A stretch of DNA of 64,000 nucleotides from NCBI RefSeq assembly GCF_008633915.1, contig NZ_VJNV01000026.1, forward strand, positions 124,001 to 188,000, given 5' to 3'. The stretch's first letter is position 1. The number at the start of each line of letters is the position of its first letter. The position numbers were made by a program, and so were the translations under genes. Origin of the DNA: Campylobacter sp. LR291e (lineage in GTDB: Bacteria; Campylobacterota; Campylobacteria; Campylobacterales; Campylobacteraceae). Below are positions 7,477-17,484 of this stretch, in pieces. The notes under the pieces were generated by a model. The model ran no database searches. It was given only the letters and a program-made list of their open reading frames with translations, and was not told the origin of the DNA.

Positions 7477-9552
7477 TCAATAATTATATTCAAAGCCTGC
7501 TACAAAACTACGTCCGGGCATATAATTATTTTCACTATAATAATAATTCGTATCAAGCATATTATTTATCCCTACATAAATTTGAAAATTATCTATAAAG
7601 CGATAATTTGCCCTAACATCAGCTAAGGTTACGCTTGGAATTTCAGCGGTATCACTTTCCCAAAACTCACTTTGATAAGATACATTAAAGATAACATCCA
7701 CTTCTTTTATAGGCTTTAGGGTAAGATTTGCGTTTATAATACTATTTGGAACGCCTAAAATTTTATGCCTTGACCCACTTCCACCAGCATCTAGGTATTC
7801 TTGGCTTGTCTTTTTTTGCACATAAGAATATGACCCTGTAAAGAAAATTCTATTATCAAACATAGCCTGTCTATATTCTAACTCACCACCATAAGAATAA
7901 CCCTCTTTAACATTATCAGTCATATAACAACTAGAACCTTCTGCACATAAAGAATTATCAACGCTCTTATCAACCCACATATCAGTTAGATAATCATAAA
8001 AGGCATTAACTGATATTAAACTACTTCCAAATTCAAATTGGGCTCCAACTTCACTATTTATAACGCTTTCTGGGTCAAGATTTGCATTTGGCACAGCCCT
8101 ACCCCAACGTTGAGAATATCTTTGTTTTTGAGTAGGTAGATTGCTTTTTTTACCTACATTTACATGCAAGGTAGTAATATCATTTACATAGGCATAAAGA
8201 ATAGCTTGTAGATTATAACCCCAAATATGCGTCTTATCAGTAACAATACCATTATTAACAGCACTAGAAGAACTGCTATAATTAACATTTTCAAGGTCTG
8301 TAACATCATTTCTTTCATAACTTCCACTAACTACAAAACGAAAGGTATCATTGATTTGTTGTCCATATTCTGCAAACAAAGAACTAGTAAAATCTGAAAT
8401 TTTTTCAAGTGGAGCATTTTGAACCCCGTTTAAATCTTGACTTTCTTCCTCGTGATTATCACTTCTTAAATTTGTACCTATTTTAAAGACCTTATCATCA
8501 CTTATATCAAAATTTAAAACAAAAATACCACCTATAGTATAATCATCATAAATGGAGTTTCCTATTGCATTTCCTCCCAATGTTAAATTACCACTAGTAT
8601 CAAGACTATACCTTCCATTCATTCTTAATTTATTATAAAAACTATCATAATATACCCTAGAATCTAAACTTATATTATCGGTAAAATGAGTGTTACCTAA
8701 GAAATAAACAGTGGTTTTATCATAATTTGGCCAATCCCACCAGTTTCCTCCATCTGTTGAATAAAGTCCACCCTTTTCACCTTCTTGATATATAACATTT
8801 AAAGAATATTCATCGCCGTTTTCTAACTCATATCCTATCTTACCTTTAAGGGTTGTATTTGTATAATAACTATTTCTTCTGTTTCTATCAGGTTGTAATT
8901 CTGGAATACTACCACCAGGTTCAAATTTATGTGAAAGTTTATAATAATCCCTATCCACATAAGAAACGTCAAATTGATAGTATAAATTCTCATCTTCTAG
9001 CAACCTACCTCCAATTTGAGCAGCCATTTGGTGTTCATTTGGACTTTCATAGCCATATTTAAGCATGGCCTCAAAGCTTTTAATAGGCTTTTGAGATACT
9101 ATATTAACAGCCCCATTTTTTGTATTTAAACCATATACAGGAGAAGTATAGCCCTTTGAAATTAGAATTTGAGAAAGTCCAAAGGTAGTAAATTGAGACC
9201 AGTCAGTTTGTTTATCATATATAGAGTGTACTGGAATTCCATCTAAGAAGATACCAGGAGTACTTTCCCCTCTTATATAAATACTAGGTTCGCCCCTTTG
9301 AGAATAAGCCCTTTGATAATAAATACCAGGACTAAACCTTAAAGCAGATGCAAGATCCTTTGAATTTGAGTTTTCTATATCTTCTTTTGTAATGGTATGG
9401 ACCATCTCATTTTCATCGGGTGTTTTTTGGGCTACGATTTCAACTTGACCTAGGGTATTAACGCCCTGGTTTGCCTTTTCATTAGTCTCATTTGCAAAAA
9501 CACAGCCTACTAAAAACATACTAGTAACAAAACTTAATCTAACGCTTTTCAT
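7477..9552 (-). CDS. TonB-dependent outer-membrane receptor
   Basis: A 691-residue receptor. It has an N-terminal signal peptide (about residues 1-20), a TonB-box-like stretch near VEIVAQ (about 33-38), a plug domain (about 45-160, with LRFSPGIYYQR and VYGLNTKNGAVNIVSQKP), a long beta-barrel, and the C-terminal aromatic strand FVAGFEYNY. It imports a metal chelate or cofactor across the outer membrane. It is first in the cluster, 33 bp before the binding protein. A run of 31 A on the plus strand lies about 115 bp upstream of the start and may affect expression. It is most like siderophore, nickel or cobalamin receptors; I cannot choose among them. Confidence 0.9.
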   Translation of the reverse strand: MKSVRLSFVTSMFLVGCVFANETNEKANQGVNTLGQVEIVAQKTPDENEMVHTITKEDIENSNSKDLASALRFSPGIYYQRAYSQRGEPSIYIRGESTPGIFLDGIPVHSIYDKQTDWSQFTTFGLSQILISKGYTSPVYGLNTKNGAVNIVSQKPIKSFEAMLKYGYESPNEHQMAAQIGGRLLEDENLYYQFDVSYVDRDYYKLSHKFEPGGSIPELQPDRNRRNSYYTNTTLKGKIGYELENGDEYSLNVIYQEGEKGGLYSTDGGNWWDWPNYDKTTVYFLGNTHFTDNISLDSRVYYDSFYNKLRMNGRYSLDTSGNLTLGGNAIGNSIYDDYTIGGIFVLNFDISDDKVFKIGTNLRSDNHEEESQDLNGVQNAPLEKISDFTSSLFAEYGQQINDTFRFVVSGSYERNDVTDLENVNYSSSSSAVNNGIVTDKTHIWGYNLQAILYAYVNDITTLHVNVGKKSNLPTQKQRYSQRWGRAVPNANLDPESVINSEVGAQFEFGSSLISVNAFYDYLTDMWVDKSVDNSLCAEGSSCYMTDNVKEGYSYGGELEYRQAMFDNRIFFTGSYSYVQKKTSQEYLDAGGSGSRHKILGVPNSIINANLTLKPIKEVDVIFNVSYQSEFWESDTAEIPSVTLADVRANYRFIDNFQIYVGINNMLDTNYYYSENNYMPGRSFVAGFEYNY

Positions 9553-9635
9553 GTTTTATCCTTTTTAAAAATAATTTATACAACCTTATTTTAGCACTAT
9601 TTAAAGGTATATTATTTTTTAAAGTCATATTTTAT

Positions 9636-9641
9636 TTTATA
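9636..9641 (-). promoter_or_regulatory. candidate -10 box for the receptor gene
   Basis: Read on the minus strand, TATAAA preceded by AGG lies 84 bases before the receptor ATG at 9552. The 31-base T tract of that strand ends 26 bases upstream of it, just above where a -35 element would sit. Other AT-rich boxes closer to the gene (TATAAA near 9575) are possible, so this choice is tentative. Confidence 0.35.
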
Positions 9642-9666
9642 CCTTATCGCACTCATTTACAAAATA

Positions 9667-9699
<33 letters not shown>

Positions 9700-9883
9700 G
9701 ATTTTATTAAGTAAAAATAGGAAATCTTAAAATAAGATAAATTTATTCTCTGTTTAATAATTGTTTAATTAAATAAAATGTAAAAATTTTTAAGCAAATT
9801 TTATAAATGTTACAAAAAGTAACAAAAAATTTATTTTTAATGGCTTTATTCTTAGCTTTATTAAATTTTATTTAAAAGATTAT

Positions 9884-10516
9884 TTATTTATTTGTTTGTT
9901 TGTTTTTAATTATATCTTCTAGTTCAAGTATCTTTTGTTTAAGTTTTATTAATTCATCCTCACAACACTCATCAATAGCCCTACTTTTTTCCTTTTGCTT
10001 AAATTTAACAATATGTGCAGGAATCCCAGTAGCGGTTAAATTTGGGGCAACGTCTTTAACTACTACAGCGTTTGAGCCTATTTTAGCATTTTCTCCTATG
10101 GTAATATTCCCTAAAATTTTAGCCCCCGTACCAATTACTACGCCACTTTTTATAGTAGGGTGTCTTTTGACACCTTTTTCAAGGCTAGTACCACCAAGCG
10201 TAACCCCATGATAAATTAAAACATCATCTTCTATTATAGCAGTTTGCCCTATGACAACCCCACTTGCATGGTCTATAAATACCCTTCTACCTAAAACTGC
10301 TCCCGGATGCAAATCAACCCCCGTTAAACAATATGAAATTCCACTAATAATTCTGGCTATCCTTTTAAAATTTCTCTTATAAAAAAAATGTGCAAAACGA
10401 TAATTTATAACAGCCCAAACCCCCGGATAATTAAAAAAAAGTTCTATAAAAGAATTAAAGGCAGGGTCTTGCTTTTTTGGTTGTAAAAAATCTTCTTTTA
10501 TGATAGAAAAAAACAT
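9884..10516 (-). CDS. cysE: serine O-acetyltransferase
   Basis: A 210-residue enzyme that makes O-acetylserine from serine and acetyl-CoA, the first step to cysteine. An N-terminal helical part precedes the left-handed beta-helix with hexapeptide repeats (about residues 60-165). Diagnostic stretches are [20 protein letters not shown] (catalytic Asp/His region) and [10 protein letters not shown]. It starts at the stop of speA (shared base 10516) and is last in the long operon. The final codons lie in tandem tetranucleotides (AAAC then AAAT, 9881-9906), so the last residues could vary by slippage. Confidence 0.93.
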   Translation of the reverse strand: MFFSIIKEDFLQPKKQDPAFNSFIELFFNYPGVWAVINYRFAHFFYKRNFKRIARIISGISYCLTGVDLHPGAVLGRRVFIDHASGVVIGQTAIIEDDVLIYHGVTLGGTSLEKGVKRHPTIKSGVVIGTGAKILGNITIGENAKIGSNAVVVKDVAPNLTATGIPAHIVKFKQKEKSRAIDECCEDELIKLKQKILELEDIIKNKQTNK

Positions 10517-12345
10517 TATAACTCCTTACTTTTCAAATATCCATTATCATTTAAAAACAAATATAACTCCCCTAAAATTTGCTTTTTTTGCTTTTCATTA
10601 ACTAAATTTGAATTTGAAATTTTCTCATTTAGATTATCCATTATTAAGTGCACGTCATAATCAAGGTCTTCAAGGGTATCAAGTATGGATTGGGCCTCGA
10701 TTATGCTATCAATCTCATAACCCTTTTCATTTATACTAACGCTTGCCTCTGTTGGGTGAGTAAAAAGATTATGGCGCATTCCAAGTACTTCTTGATAAGC
10801 CCCCACTAAAAAAAAGCCTAAAAAATAATTTTCCTTTTCAATGTCTACATCATGTAAAAACAAGGGCTTATTTTTTAGATAAGAAATTTCTCCATCACTA
10901 TCACAAGTAATATCCCAAATACTAGCACTTCTGCTAGGTTCTTCTTCAAGTTTGTCAAGAGGCATTATAGGGAAATTTTGACTTAAACCCCAAAAATCAG
11001 GCATTGATTGAAAAAGTGAAAAATTTACTAGATATCTTTCTTGCATTTGAGCCTGAATTGCTAATAAATCACTTGAGTTTTCTTTATGAAGTACGATAGC
11101 CTTTTTTGCTATGAGTTGGGTTAAAATTTCAGCATTGGACCTATCACTTAAATCCACATAACCAAGGTCAAATAAAGTTAATATACTTTCTAAATGCTCT
11201 ACGCTATCATGCAAATACTCAAGGGCATTTGATGGCTTTATGCTTTTATAAAGGTCAAAAAGTTCATCTATTAACTTAGGATTATCTTTTTTTAAAACTA
11301 GCTTACTTTCTGTGTATTCTTGAGAAAAAAGTTCAAGCACGGGGGCCACTAAAATTGCATGAGAGGCTGCTACAAAACGACCACTTTCTATAAAAATATC
11401 AGGTTCCGTGTCGCTTTTTTGTTCGGATATGTTTTTTAAGATAAAAACAACATCATTTGCATATTCTCTTAAAGTATAATTTCTAGTATTTTCATTTTTA
11501 AACTGCGAGTACTCAACTGCAAGGCCACCACCTAAATTTATAGCATGTAGATTTTTTGCTCCCATTTTGCGAAGTTCAGTATAGATATTACCTGCCTCGT
11601 TTAATGCCTTTTTTAGAGGGTGAATTTCGCTAATTTGCGAACCTATGTGAAAATGAATCATGGTAAATTGGTCTAAAAGTTTATTGTCTTTTAGCATGTT
11701 AACAGCTTGTATTAACTCAGTAGAAGTAAGACCAAATTTAGAATTTATGCCTCCACTTTTTGCCCAAATTCCACTACCGGTTGAATGTAATCTTATGCGA
11801 AGTCCTATATTTGGCTTTGGTTTGAAACGTTCTTTTGCAATGTCAATTATTGATTCTAACTCATTTAAGCCCTCTATTGTTAAGGTTATATTATATCCCA
11901 TTTCAGCAGCGATAAAGCCTATATTTATGAGTTCTCTATCCTTAAAGCCATTGACCGTTATAGGAGCGTTTTCATTGTTATAAGCCATAGCTAAGAGAAG
12001 TTCAGCCTTTGAACCAGCCTCAAGACCATAATTATAATTTTTCCCAAGCTTTACTAAATTTTTAACAAAACCTGGATATTGATTAACTTTTAAGGGATAA
12101 ACGGCGTTAAATTTGCCCTTGTATTCAAATTCTTTTCTAGCCTTATTAAAATTTTTGTAAATATTTTCTATTTGCTTTTGTATTAAATGAGGAAAACGGA
12201 GTAATAATGGCCCCCTATAACCATCATCTCTAAGTTCTTTTACTATGTCAATAATGGCTGGTTTTTTTTCATAATTTATGCAAACCTTGCCATTTTTTAT
12301 AACAAAATTATCATCCCCCCAAAGTTCGATTCCATAATTATTCAT
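10516..12345 (-). CDS. speA: biosynthetic arginine decarboxylase
   Basis: A 609-residue PLP enzyme of the SpeA group (alanine-racemase-fold decarboxylases). It converts arginine to agmatine for polyamine synthesis. The PLP lysine lies in [11 protein letters not shown] (about residue 103), the phosphate-binding Gly stretch in [13 protein letters not shown], and the C-terminal sheet domain follows with the family-typical long insertion (about 360-460). It overlaps hisS by 4 bp and cysE by one base, so it is inside the operon. Length is normal for the family. Confidence 0.92.
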   Translation of the reverse strand: MNNYGIELWGDDNFVIKNGKVCINYEKKPAIIDIVKELRDDGYRGPLLLRFPHLIQKQIENIYKNFNKARKEFEYKGKFNAVYPLKVNQYPGFVKNLVKLGKNYNYGLEAGSKAELLLAMAYNNENAPITVNGFKDRELINIGFIAAEMGYNITLTIEGLNELESIIDIAKERFKPKPNIGLRIRLHSTGSGIWAKSGGINSKFGLTSTELIQAVNMLKDNKLLDQFTMIHFHIGSQISEIHPLKKALNEAGNIYTELRKMGAKNLHAINLGGGLAVEYSQFKNENTRNYTLREYANDVVFILKNISEQKSDTEPDIFIESGRFVAASHAILVAPVLELFSQEYTESKLVLKKDNPKLIDELFDLYKSIKPSNALEYLHDSVEHLESILTLFDLGYVDLSDRSNAEILTQLIAKKAIVLHKENSSDLLAIQAQMQERYLVNFSLFQSMPDFWGLSQNFPIMPLDKLEEEPSRSASIWDITCDSDGEISYLKNKPLFLHDVDIEKENYFLGFFLVGAYQEVLGMRHNLFTHPTEASVSINEKGYEIDSIIEAQSILDTLEDLDYDVHLIMDNLNEKISNSNLVNEKQKKQILGELYLFLNDNGYLKSKEL

Positions 12346-13565
12346 AGGCTATTCTCCAAATTATAAATTTTAAGCATTTTTTCTTCTTTAGTATTTAAAT
12401 TTTTATAAAACAAAGATTCTTGTAAGGCCTCATTTTCACCCATACATAAAAATATTTCAGTATTTAAATTATCAGCATTTGCAAGGTGTTTTGCAAGTTT
12501 TTTAGGCCCATAATTTAAAAGCACTTTATGTTTTTTTCTTAAAATTCTAGCTATATTTAAAAGCTTAGTAATATACTTTTCATCCAAGGCACAAAGATAA
12601 ATCCCGTTCCTTTTTTCTTCAAATTCTTTTTGTTCTAAGATAGCAATTATCCTTTCAATGCCTATCGCAAAGCCTACTCCATAGCCACTTTTTCCACCCA
12701 GATATTCAATCAATCTATCATACCTGCCCCCACCTGCAATTGAGGCCTTTGCCCCTATTTCATCGCTTACAAACTCAAAGGCACTCTTAGAATAATAATC
12801 AAGCCCACGAACTAATTTATCATCAAGCTTAAAATTTATATTATCTTGTCTTAAAATATCTTGCAAAAGTTCAAATTCTTTTTTGCAATTTTGACATAAA
12901 TTATCCCTTATGATAGGCATATTAACAAGTAAGCTTTGGCAATTATCATTTTTACAATCTAAAACTCGTATAGGATTTAATTTTTTACGTCTTATACAAT
13001 CATCGCAAAAACCATCCTTATCTAAAAAATCAATAAGCTTTTGTCTATATTGTGGTAAGCATTCCACGCAACCTAAGGAATTTAATAAAATATTAAAATT
13101 AATATCCAAGCGATTAAAAATTTCAACTAACATTAATATTAAAGTAGCGTCCTCATAAACACTTTTTTCGCCAAAACACTCAACGCCAAATTGGTGAAAT
13201 TCCCTAAGTCGCCCCTTTTGAGGCCTTTCATATCTAAACATAGAACCATGATAAAACCAACGTTTAAGGCTTGAACTTTTATCAAATTTAGCCTCTATGT
13301 AAGCCCTAACTACTCCTGCTGTGCCTTCTGGTCTAAGGCTTACTTCATTTTGTCCCTTATCGATAAATTCATACATTTCCTTGCCGACTATATCAGAACT
13401 TTCTCCAACACTTCTTTTAAAAAGCTTAGAAAATTCTAAATGAGGGGTATTGATATAAGAAAAGCCATAATTTTTAGCTACTTCTTCGCAAATTTTAACA
13501 ATCTTTTCATAATAAAAAGCATCTTTATCCTTAATGTCTTTCATACCCTTTAAAGCACTAATCAT
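12342..13565 (-). CDS. hisS: histidyl-tRNA synthetase
   Basis: A 407-residue class II synthetase. Motif 2 is at FRYERPQKGRLREFHQFG, the histidine-specific stretch is LVRGLDYYS, and motif 3 ends GVGFAIGIERI. The anticodon-binding domain is the last 90 or so residues. The Cys-rich insertion between motifs 2 and 3 (CDDC, CQNC and others, about 185-240) is common in bacterial HisRS. Its start overlaps the end of tmk by 8 bp and its end overlaps speA by 4 bp. Confidence 0.95.
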   Translation of the reverse strand: MISALKGMKDIKDKDAFYYEKIVKICEEVAKNYGFSYINTPHLEFSKLFKRSVGESSDIVGKEMYEFIDKGQNEVSLRPEGTAGVVRAYIEAKFDKSSSLKRWFYHGSMFRYERPQKGRLREFHQFGVECFGEKSVYEDATLILMLVEIFNRLDINFNILLNSLGCVECLPQYRQKLIDFLDKDGFCDDCIRRKKLNPIRVLDCKNDNCQSLLVNMPIIRDNLCQNCKKEFELLQDILRQDNINFKLDDKLVRGLDYYSKSAFEFVSDEIGAKASIAGGGRYDRLIEYLGGKSGYGVGFAIGIERIIAILEQKEFEEKRNGIYLCALDEKYITKLLNIARILRKKHKVLLNYGPKKLAKHLANADNLNTEIFLCMGENEALQESLFYKNLNTKEEKMLKIYNLENSL

Positions 13566-14133
13566 TGATAAATTCCTTTATTTTTTTATGTAAAATTTCT
13601 ATGCTATCACTCGCATTTAAAGTTAAAATTTTTGTTTTATCTTTTAGTAAAAAAAGCACTTCTTCTATATTTTTTTGAACATCTAAAAAATAAGAAACCC
13701 CTCTTTTTTCAATGCTATCAAGGCTTTTTTGCTTAAATCTTTGATTTATTAAATTTTCATCACCCTTTAAAAAAACTATCTTTTGTGGCATATATTCATT
13801 TAAGGCAAAAATATTTAATTTAAGTAAAAAATCCTTGTCAAAGTCCTTAGCATAGGCAATTCCTGATATAAAACTTCTATCGCTAATTATAAGCTTATTT
13901 TTATTTTCATTTAAAATTTCTTCAAAATGCTGGGTTCTATCAGCTAAAAATAAAAATAACTCGGCCCTTTTTGAGATTGTAAAGGGTTTATTTAATAAAA
14001 GTTCTCTTAAATGCTTTCCAAATTCTGTGCCACCTGGTTCCATTGTAAAAATAGCATCCTTAAAATCATTTTTTAAAAGTTCTATTTGGGTACTTTTCCC
14101 CATACAATCAATGCCTTCAAATGCTACATACAA
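13558..14133 (-). CDS. tmk: thymidylate kinase
   Basis: A 191-residue P-loop kinase that phosphorylates dTMP to dTDP. The P-loop is FEGIDCMGKSTQ (about residues 4-15), where the usual small residues after Asp are Cys-Met. The substrate-binding motif DRSFISGIAY follows near residue 85. It overlaps coaD by 10 bp upstream and hisS by 8 bp downstream. Confidence 0.94.
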   Translation of the reverse strand: MYVAFEGIDCMGKSTQIELLKNDFKDAIFTMEPGGTEFGKHLRELLLNKPFTISKRAELFLFLADRTQHFEEILNENKNKLIISDRSFISGIAYAKDFDKDFLLKLNIFALNEYMPQKIVFLKGDENLINQRFKQKSLDSIEKRGVSYFLDVQKNIEEVLFLLKDKTKILTLNASDSIEILHKKIKEFIND

Positions 14134-14600
14134 GACTTATCCTTTAAAAATGGCAAAATTCCCTTTGGCACAAGTGAGCTCACATCTCCATTATAAGCAA
14201 GAATGGAACGCACTATAGAACTTGAAATAAAGGCATTTTGTAAATTTGGCATTAAATAAACGCTTTCAATCTCACTCCACAAAGCATTATTTGCATAGCC
14301 AATTTGTAATTCATACTCAAAGTCACTAACAGCCCTAAGCCCTCTAATAATGGTTTTTATGTTTAATTTTTTAGCTAAATCTACTAATAAACTATCAAAA
14401 CAAATTATCTCAACATTATCTAAATCACTAGTGGCAAGTTTTGCTAATTTTTCTCTTTTTTCAAGACTATAATAAGGCTTTTTAAGCTCACTTGTAGCTA
14501 TTGCTAAAACTACCTTATCAAAAATTTTTAAGGCCCTTTTTACCACATCTAAATGCCCATTTGTAATGGGATCAAAGGTACCAGGATACAAACAAGTCAT
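14124..14600 (-). CDS. coaD: phosphopantetheine adenylyltransferase
   Basis: A 158-residue nucleotidyltransferase for the fourth step of coenzyme A synthesis. The start is placed at the ATG ending at 14600 because GGAG lies seven bases upstream of it, and the catalytic TFDPITNGH motif then falls at residues 8-16 as in the family. A longer reading frame to 14636 adds twelve residues with no family similarity. IIRGLRAVSDFEYE and the ISSSIVR substrate motif (TxSS-like) are present. Confidence 0.94.
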   Translation of the reverse strand: MTCLYPGTFDPITNGHLDVVKRALKIFDKVVLAIATSELKKPYYSLEKREKLAKLATSDLDNVEIICFDSLLVDLAKKLNIKTIIRGLRAVSDFEYELQIGYANNALWSEIESVYLMPNLQNAFISSSIVRSILAYNGDVSSLVPKGILPFLKDKSCM

Positions 14601-14654
14601 TAATTTTCTCCAAAAAAATAAGCATAAATATAACAAAACAAAACTTAAAAGCTA

Positions 14655-15218
14655 TTATCTTTGCCATTTTTTATATAAATTATGTTTAATACCGAGTAAA
14701 TCAAGCCATTTACCAATGATAAAATTTTCAAGCTCGTCTAAATTTAAAGCCCCAGAATAAGATGCTATAACAGGAGGTGCTATGATAACACCCATTTTGC
14801 TAAGCTTAGTCATTTGCTTTAAATTTAGGGTTGAAAATGGCATTTCCCTAACGCCTAAGATTAAAGTTTTTCTTTCCTTTAAAGCAACCCCACAAGCCCT
14901 TGTTAATAAGCTATCACAAAGACCATTACTAATTTTAGCCAGACTAGAAATAGAACAAGGTGCAATTATAGTTTTATCAATGCCAAAAGAACCACTCGAA
15001 ACCCCACTGCTTAAATCATCATCATTTAAAAACGCTACTTTTTTAAAACTATCCTTATAAAACTCATCTATATTAGCACTGTTTTCAGCCTTAAAACTCA
15101 ACCTTGCGCCCTTAGTTACAATGCAAAAAATTTCATTTTGAGAATTTTGTAAATTTAAAAGCAGTTTAAAGCCTAATTTTACACTACTTGAACCTGATAT
15201 TCCTAATAAAATTTTCAT
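14655..15218 (-). CDS. ubiX: flavin prenyltransferase
   Basis: A 187-residue UbiX/Pad1 flavoprotein that prenylates FMN to make the cofactor of UbiD decarboxylases (ubiquinone or menaquinone-type pathways). The N-terminal GISGSSSVKLGFKLL binds the flavin phosphate; the conserved APCSISSLAKISNGL and the PPVIASY stretch near residue 150 fit the family. It overlaps flgA by 4 bp. No ubiD partner lies in the window. Confidence 0.88.
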   Translation of the reverse strand: MKILLGISGSSSVKLGFKLLLNLQNSQNEIFCIVTKGARLSFKAENSANIDEFYKDSFKKVAFLNDDDLSSGVSSGSFGIDKTIIAPCSISSLAKISNGLCDSLLTRACGVALKERKTLILGVREMPFSTLNLKQMTKLSKMGVIIAPPVIASYSGALNLDELENFIIGKWLDLLGIKHNLYKKWQR

Positions 15219-15874
15219 TCTATTAAAATCCTATCTTTGCTAATTACAACGCCTTGCATTACCTTGCCATCTTTGTTTTTAGCACGAATTTTTTCGTTTA
15301 AATTGGCATTTTCAAGGGCTATTAATTCTACTAAAACATCTATATTTTCATCTTGCAAAATTCCTGTAATTTTGCTGTGTTTTTTGATTAAGGCTGATGA
15401 TTTAAACATATTTTCTTTTAAAATGGCATTTTTTGAGATATTTGTTTTGGAAATTAAATTATTACTATCTTCTAAATTTAAAGCATTTGCAGGGACCTTG
15501 TCAAAATCAAGCATTACTATTTTATAATCTAAAACGCTTAGTTTATCATTCTTTTTAATGGCCCTACTAGCTCTTAATACCTGCAAATTTCCTTTGATAA
15601 AATAGCGAAAAAAAACATTTTTAGCTATATTTTTATGGGTTTTAAACTCGGCCCTTACAAAGCCTTGTGCTCTATTAAATTTGCCAGGTGCTAACTTTAT
15701 AAATTCGTATTCTTCAAAGTCCTTTGGCAACGAAGTAATCTTTAAATCAACCTTTGTAATAATGATTTGAGGAAAATTATGTTTAAATTCTTGTATCAAA
15801 GCAGATTTTACAAGCTCAAAATTAGAAGCTTGTAAAAAATTTAAAAATAAAAGAAGAATAAAAAATTTTCTCAT
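15215..15874 (-). CDS. flgA: flagellar P-ring assembly chaperone FlgA
   Basis: A 219-residue periplasmic protein with a signal peptide (about residues 1-16) and a SAF domain in the C-terminal half (about 95-215). The end, LNEKIRAKNKDGKVMQGVVI, is the usual FlgA signature. FlgA helps FlgI form the flagellar P ring. It lies three bases after the second metQ and overlaps ubiX by 4 bp, away from other flagellar genes, as in C. jejuni. Confidence 0.87.
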   Translation of the reverse strand: MRKFFILLLFLNFLQASNFELVKSALIQEFKHNFPQIIITKVDLKITSLPKDFEEYEFIKLAPGKFNRAQGFVRAEFKTHKNIAKNVFFRYFIKGNLQVLRASRAIKKNDKLSVLDYKIVMLDFDKVPANALNLEDSNNLISKTNISKNAILKENMFKSSALIKKHSKITGILQDENIDVLVELIALENANLNEKIRAKNKDGKVMQGVVISKDRILIE

Positions 15875-15877
15875 AAC

Positions 15878-16645
15878 TTAAAAGGTAGGTATAACCGAAC
15901 CTTGATATGTTTTTTCTATGTATTCTTTAATCTCTTTTGAATGCAAAACCTCTTTTAAAATTTTGCTTTTTTCTTTATCTTCATCGCCCTTTCTAACGGC
16001 AATTACTATCGCATAAGGGCTATCCTTACTTTCTATAATAAGTCCATCTTTTAAAGGATTTAATCCAACCCCCAAGGCGTAATTAGTAGGAATTACAGCC
16101 AAATCTGCATCTCCTAGTGCCCTTGGTAATTGGGCTGCTTTTAATTCTATAAATTTAAGTTTTTTAGGATTTTCCTTTATATCAAGGGGAGTTTTATTTT
16201 CCTTGTTTTCAAGCTTTATAAGATTAGCCTTTTCAAGCAAATCAAGGGCTCTACTTTCATTTGTAGGGTCGTTTGGAATAGCTATACTTGCCCCATTTTT
16301 TATATTTGCAATATCTTTAAATTTATTAGAATAAACAGCCATAGGAACAAGTAAAATATGTTCGATAGGAACTAAATTCGTATTTTTATTTTTATTAAAA
16401 TCATCTAAAAAAGGCTTATGTTGATAAAAATTTGCATCTAAATCCTTATCATTTAGGGCAAAATTTGGTATAAGATAATCATTAAATTCCTTAACCTCTA
16501 ACTTATAGCCTCTTGCCTCAAATAAGGGCTTACTAAATTTTAAAATTTCAGCATGAGGAGTAGGTGTAGCCCCAATTACTATGGTTTTATCACTTGCAAA
16601 AATAAAGCTTAATAAACTTAAAAATAAAAATATCTTTTTCATCAT
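15878..16645 (-). CDS. MetQ-type substrate-binding protein, copy 2
   Basis: A 255-residue NlpA/MetQ-family periplasmic protein. Family signs are VIGATPTPHAEIL after the signal peptide, the HKPFLDDFN stretch, and IPNDPTNESRALDLLEKA. The leader ends FIFASDK with no Cys, so it should be soluble and not a lipoprotein. It is closely related to the neighbouring copy at 16652-17422, six bases away, so this is a tandem duplication. It probably feeds the MetNI transporter; the two copies may bind different ligands, such as L- and D-methionine or peptides. Confidence 0.87.
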   Translation of the reverse strand: MMKKIFLFLSLLSFIFASDKTIVIGATPTPHAEILKFSKPLFEARGYKLEVKEFNDYLIPNFALNDKDLDANFYQHKPFLDDFNKNKNTNLVPIEHILLVPMAVYSNKFKDIANIKNGASIAIPNDPTNESRALDLLEKANLIKLENKENKTPLDIKENPKKLKFIELKAAQLPRALGDADLAVIPTNYALGVGLNPLKDGLIIESKDSPYAIVIAVRKGDEDKEKSKILKEVLHSKEIKEYIEKTYQGSVIPTF

Positions 16646-16651
16646 ACTACC

Positions 16652-17422
16652 TTAAAAAGCAGGAACTACAGAACCTTCATACTTTTTAAGTATGAAATCT
16701 TTTACCTTTTGACTTTGCAAGGCCTTTAAAAGTGCTTGAATTTTAGCCTCGTTTTCTCTTCCTTGCCTTGTAACTAAGACATTTACATAAGGGCTTTCAC
16801 TACTTTCTATTAAAACAGAATCTTTTACAGGATTTAGCTTTGCAGACAGAGCATAATTTGAATTAATAATAGCAAAATCTGCATCACTTAACACCCTTGG
16901 TACTTGGGCAGCTTTTAGTTCGCTAAATTTAAGATTCTTAGGATTATCCTTTATATCAAGTGGAGTTTTTAAGGCATTATCATTTTTAAAGCTAATGAGA
17001 CCGGTTTTGGCTATTAAATCAAGGGCTCTACTTTCATTTGTAGGGTCGTTTGGAACGGCAATTAAAGCACCATTTTTTACGTCTTCAAGACTTTTAAATT
17101 TCTTAGAATAAACAGCCATAGGCTCAATATGAATCCCACCAACAATCACAAGTTTAGTTTTTCTAATATTATTAAATTCTTGCATATAAGGTATATGTTG
17201 AAAGAAATTTGCATCTACTTCTTTATTATCAGTTGCGATATTTGGTTGTATATAATCATTAAATTCTTTAATGACAAGTTCATAACCTTGTGCTTTTAAA
17301 TCAGCTTTTACCTCTTCTAAAATTTCAGCATGAGGAACAGGAGTAGCTGCAACTACGATTTTTTCTGCTGCATTTAAGCTAAGTGCTAAAAAAGCAGAAA
17401 ACAAAAAAGCTTTGATATTCAT
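16652..17422 (-). CDS. MetQ-type substrate-binding protein, copy 1
   Basis: A 256-residue member of the NlpA/MetQ family with a signal peptide ending near LNAAEK and no lipobox Cys. VAATPVPHAEIL, HIPYMQEFN and VPNDPTNESRALDLI match the second copy. It follows the permease gene by 62 bp and precedes the paralogue by 6 bp. Two periplasmic binding proteins for one ABC importer suggests a wider substrate range. From memory C. jejuni carries three such genes here. Confidence 0.88.
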   Translation of the reverse strand: MNIKAFLFSAFLALSLNAAEKIVVAATPVPHAEILEEVKADLKAQGYELVIKEFNDYIQPNIATDNKEVDANFFQHIPYMQEFNNIRKTKLVIVGGIHIEPMAVYSKKFKSLEDVKNGALIAVPNDPTNESRALDLIAKTGLISFKNDNALKTPLDIKDNPKNLKFSELKAAQVPRVLSDADFAIINSNYALSAKLNPVKDSVLIESSESPYVNVLVTRQGRENEAKIQALLKALQSQKVKDFILKKYEGSVVPAF

Positions 17423-17484
17423 AATTTTTCCTTTACAATAAATTTGGCTTAAAAAACTTAAAATTCTACTTTAAACAAACTTAG

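Noticed and set aside
11660-11983. A 107-residue plus-strand ORF inside speA
   Set aside because: It is fully antisense to a well-supported SpeA with intact motifs and has no recognisable domain.
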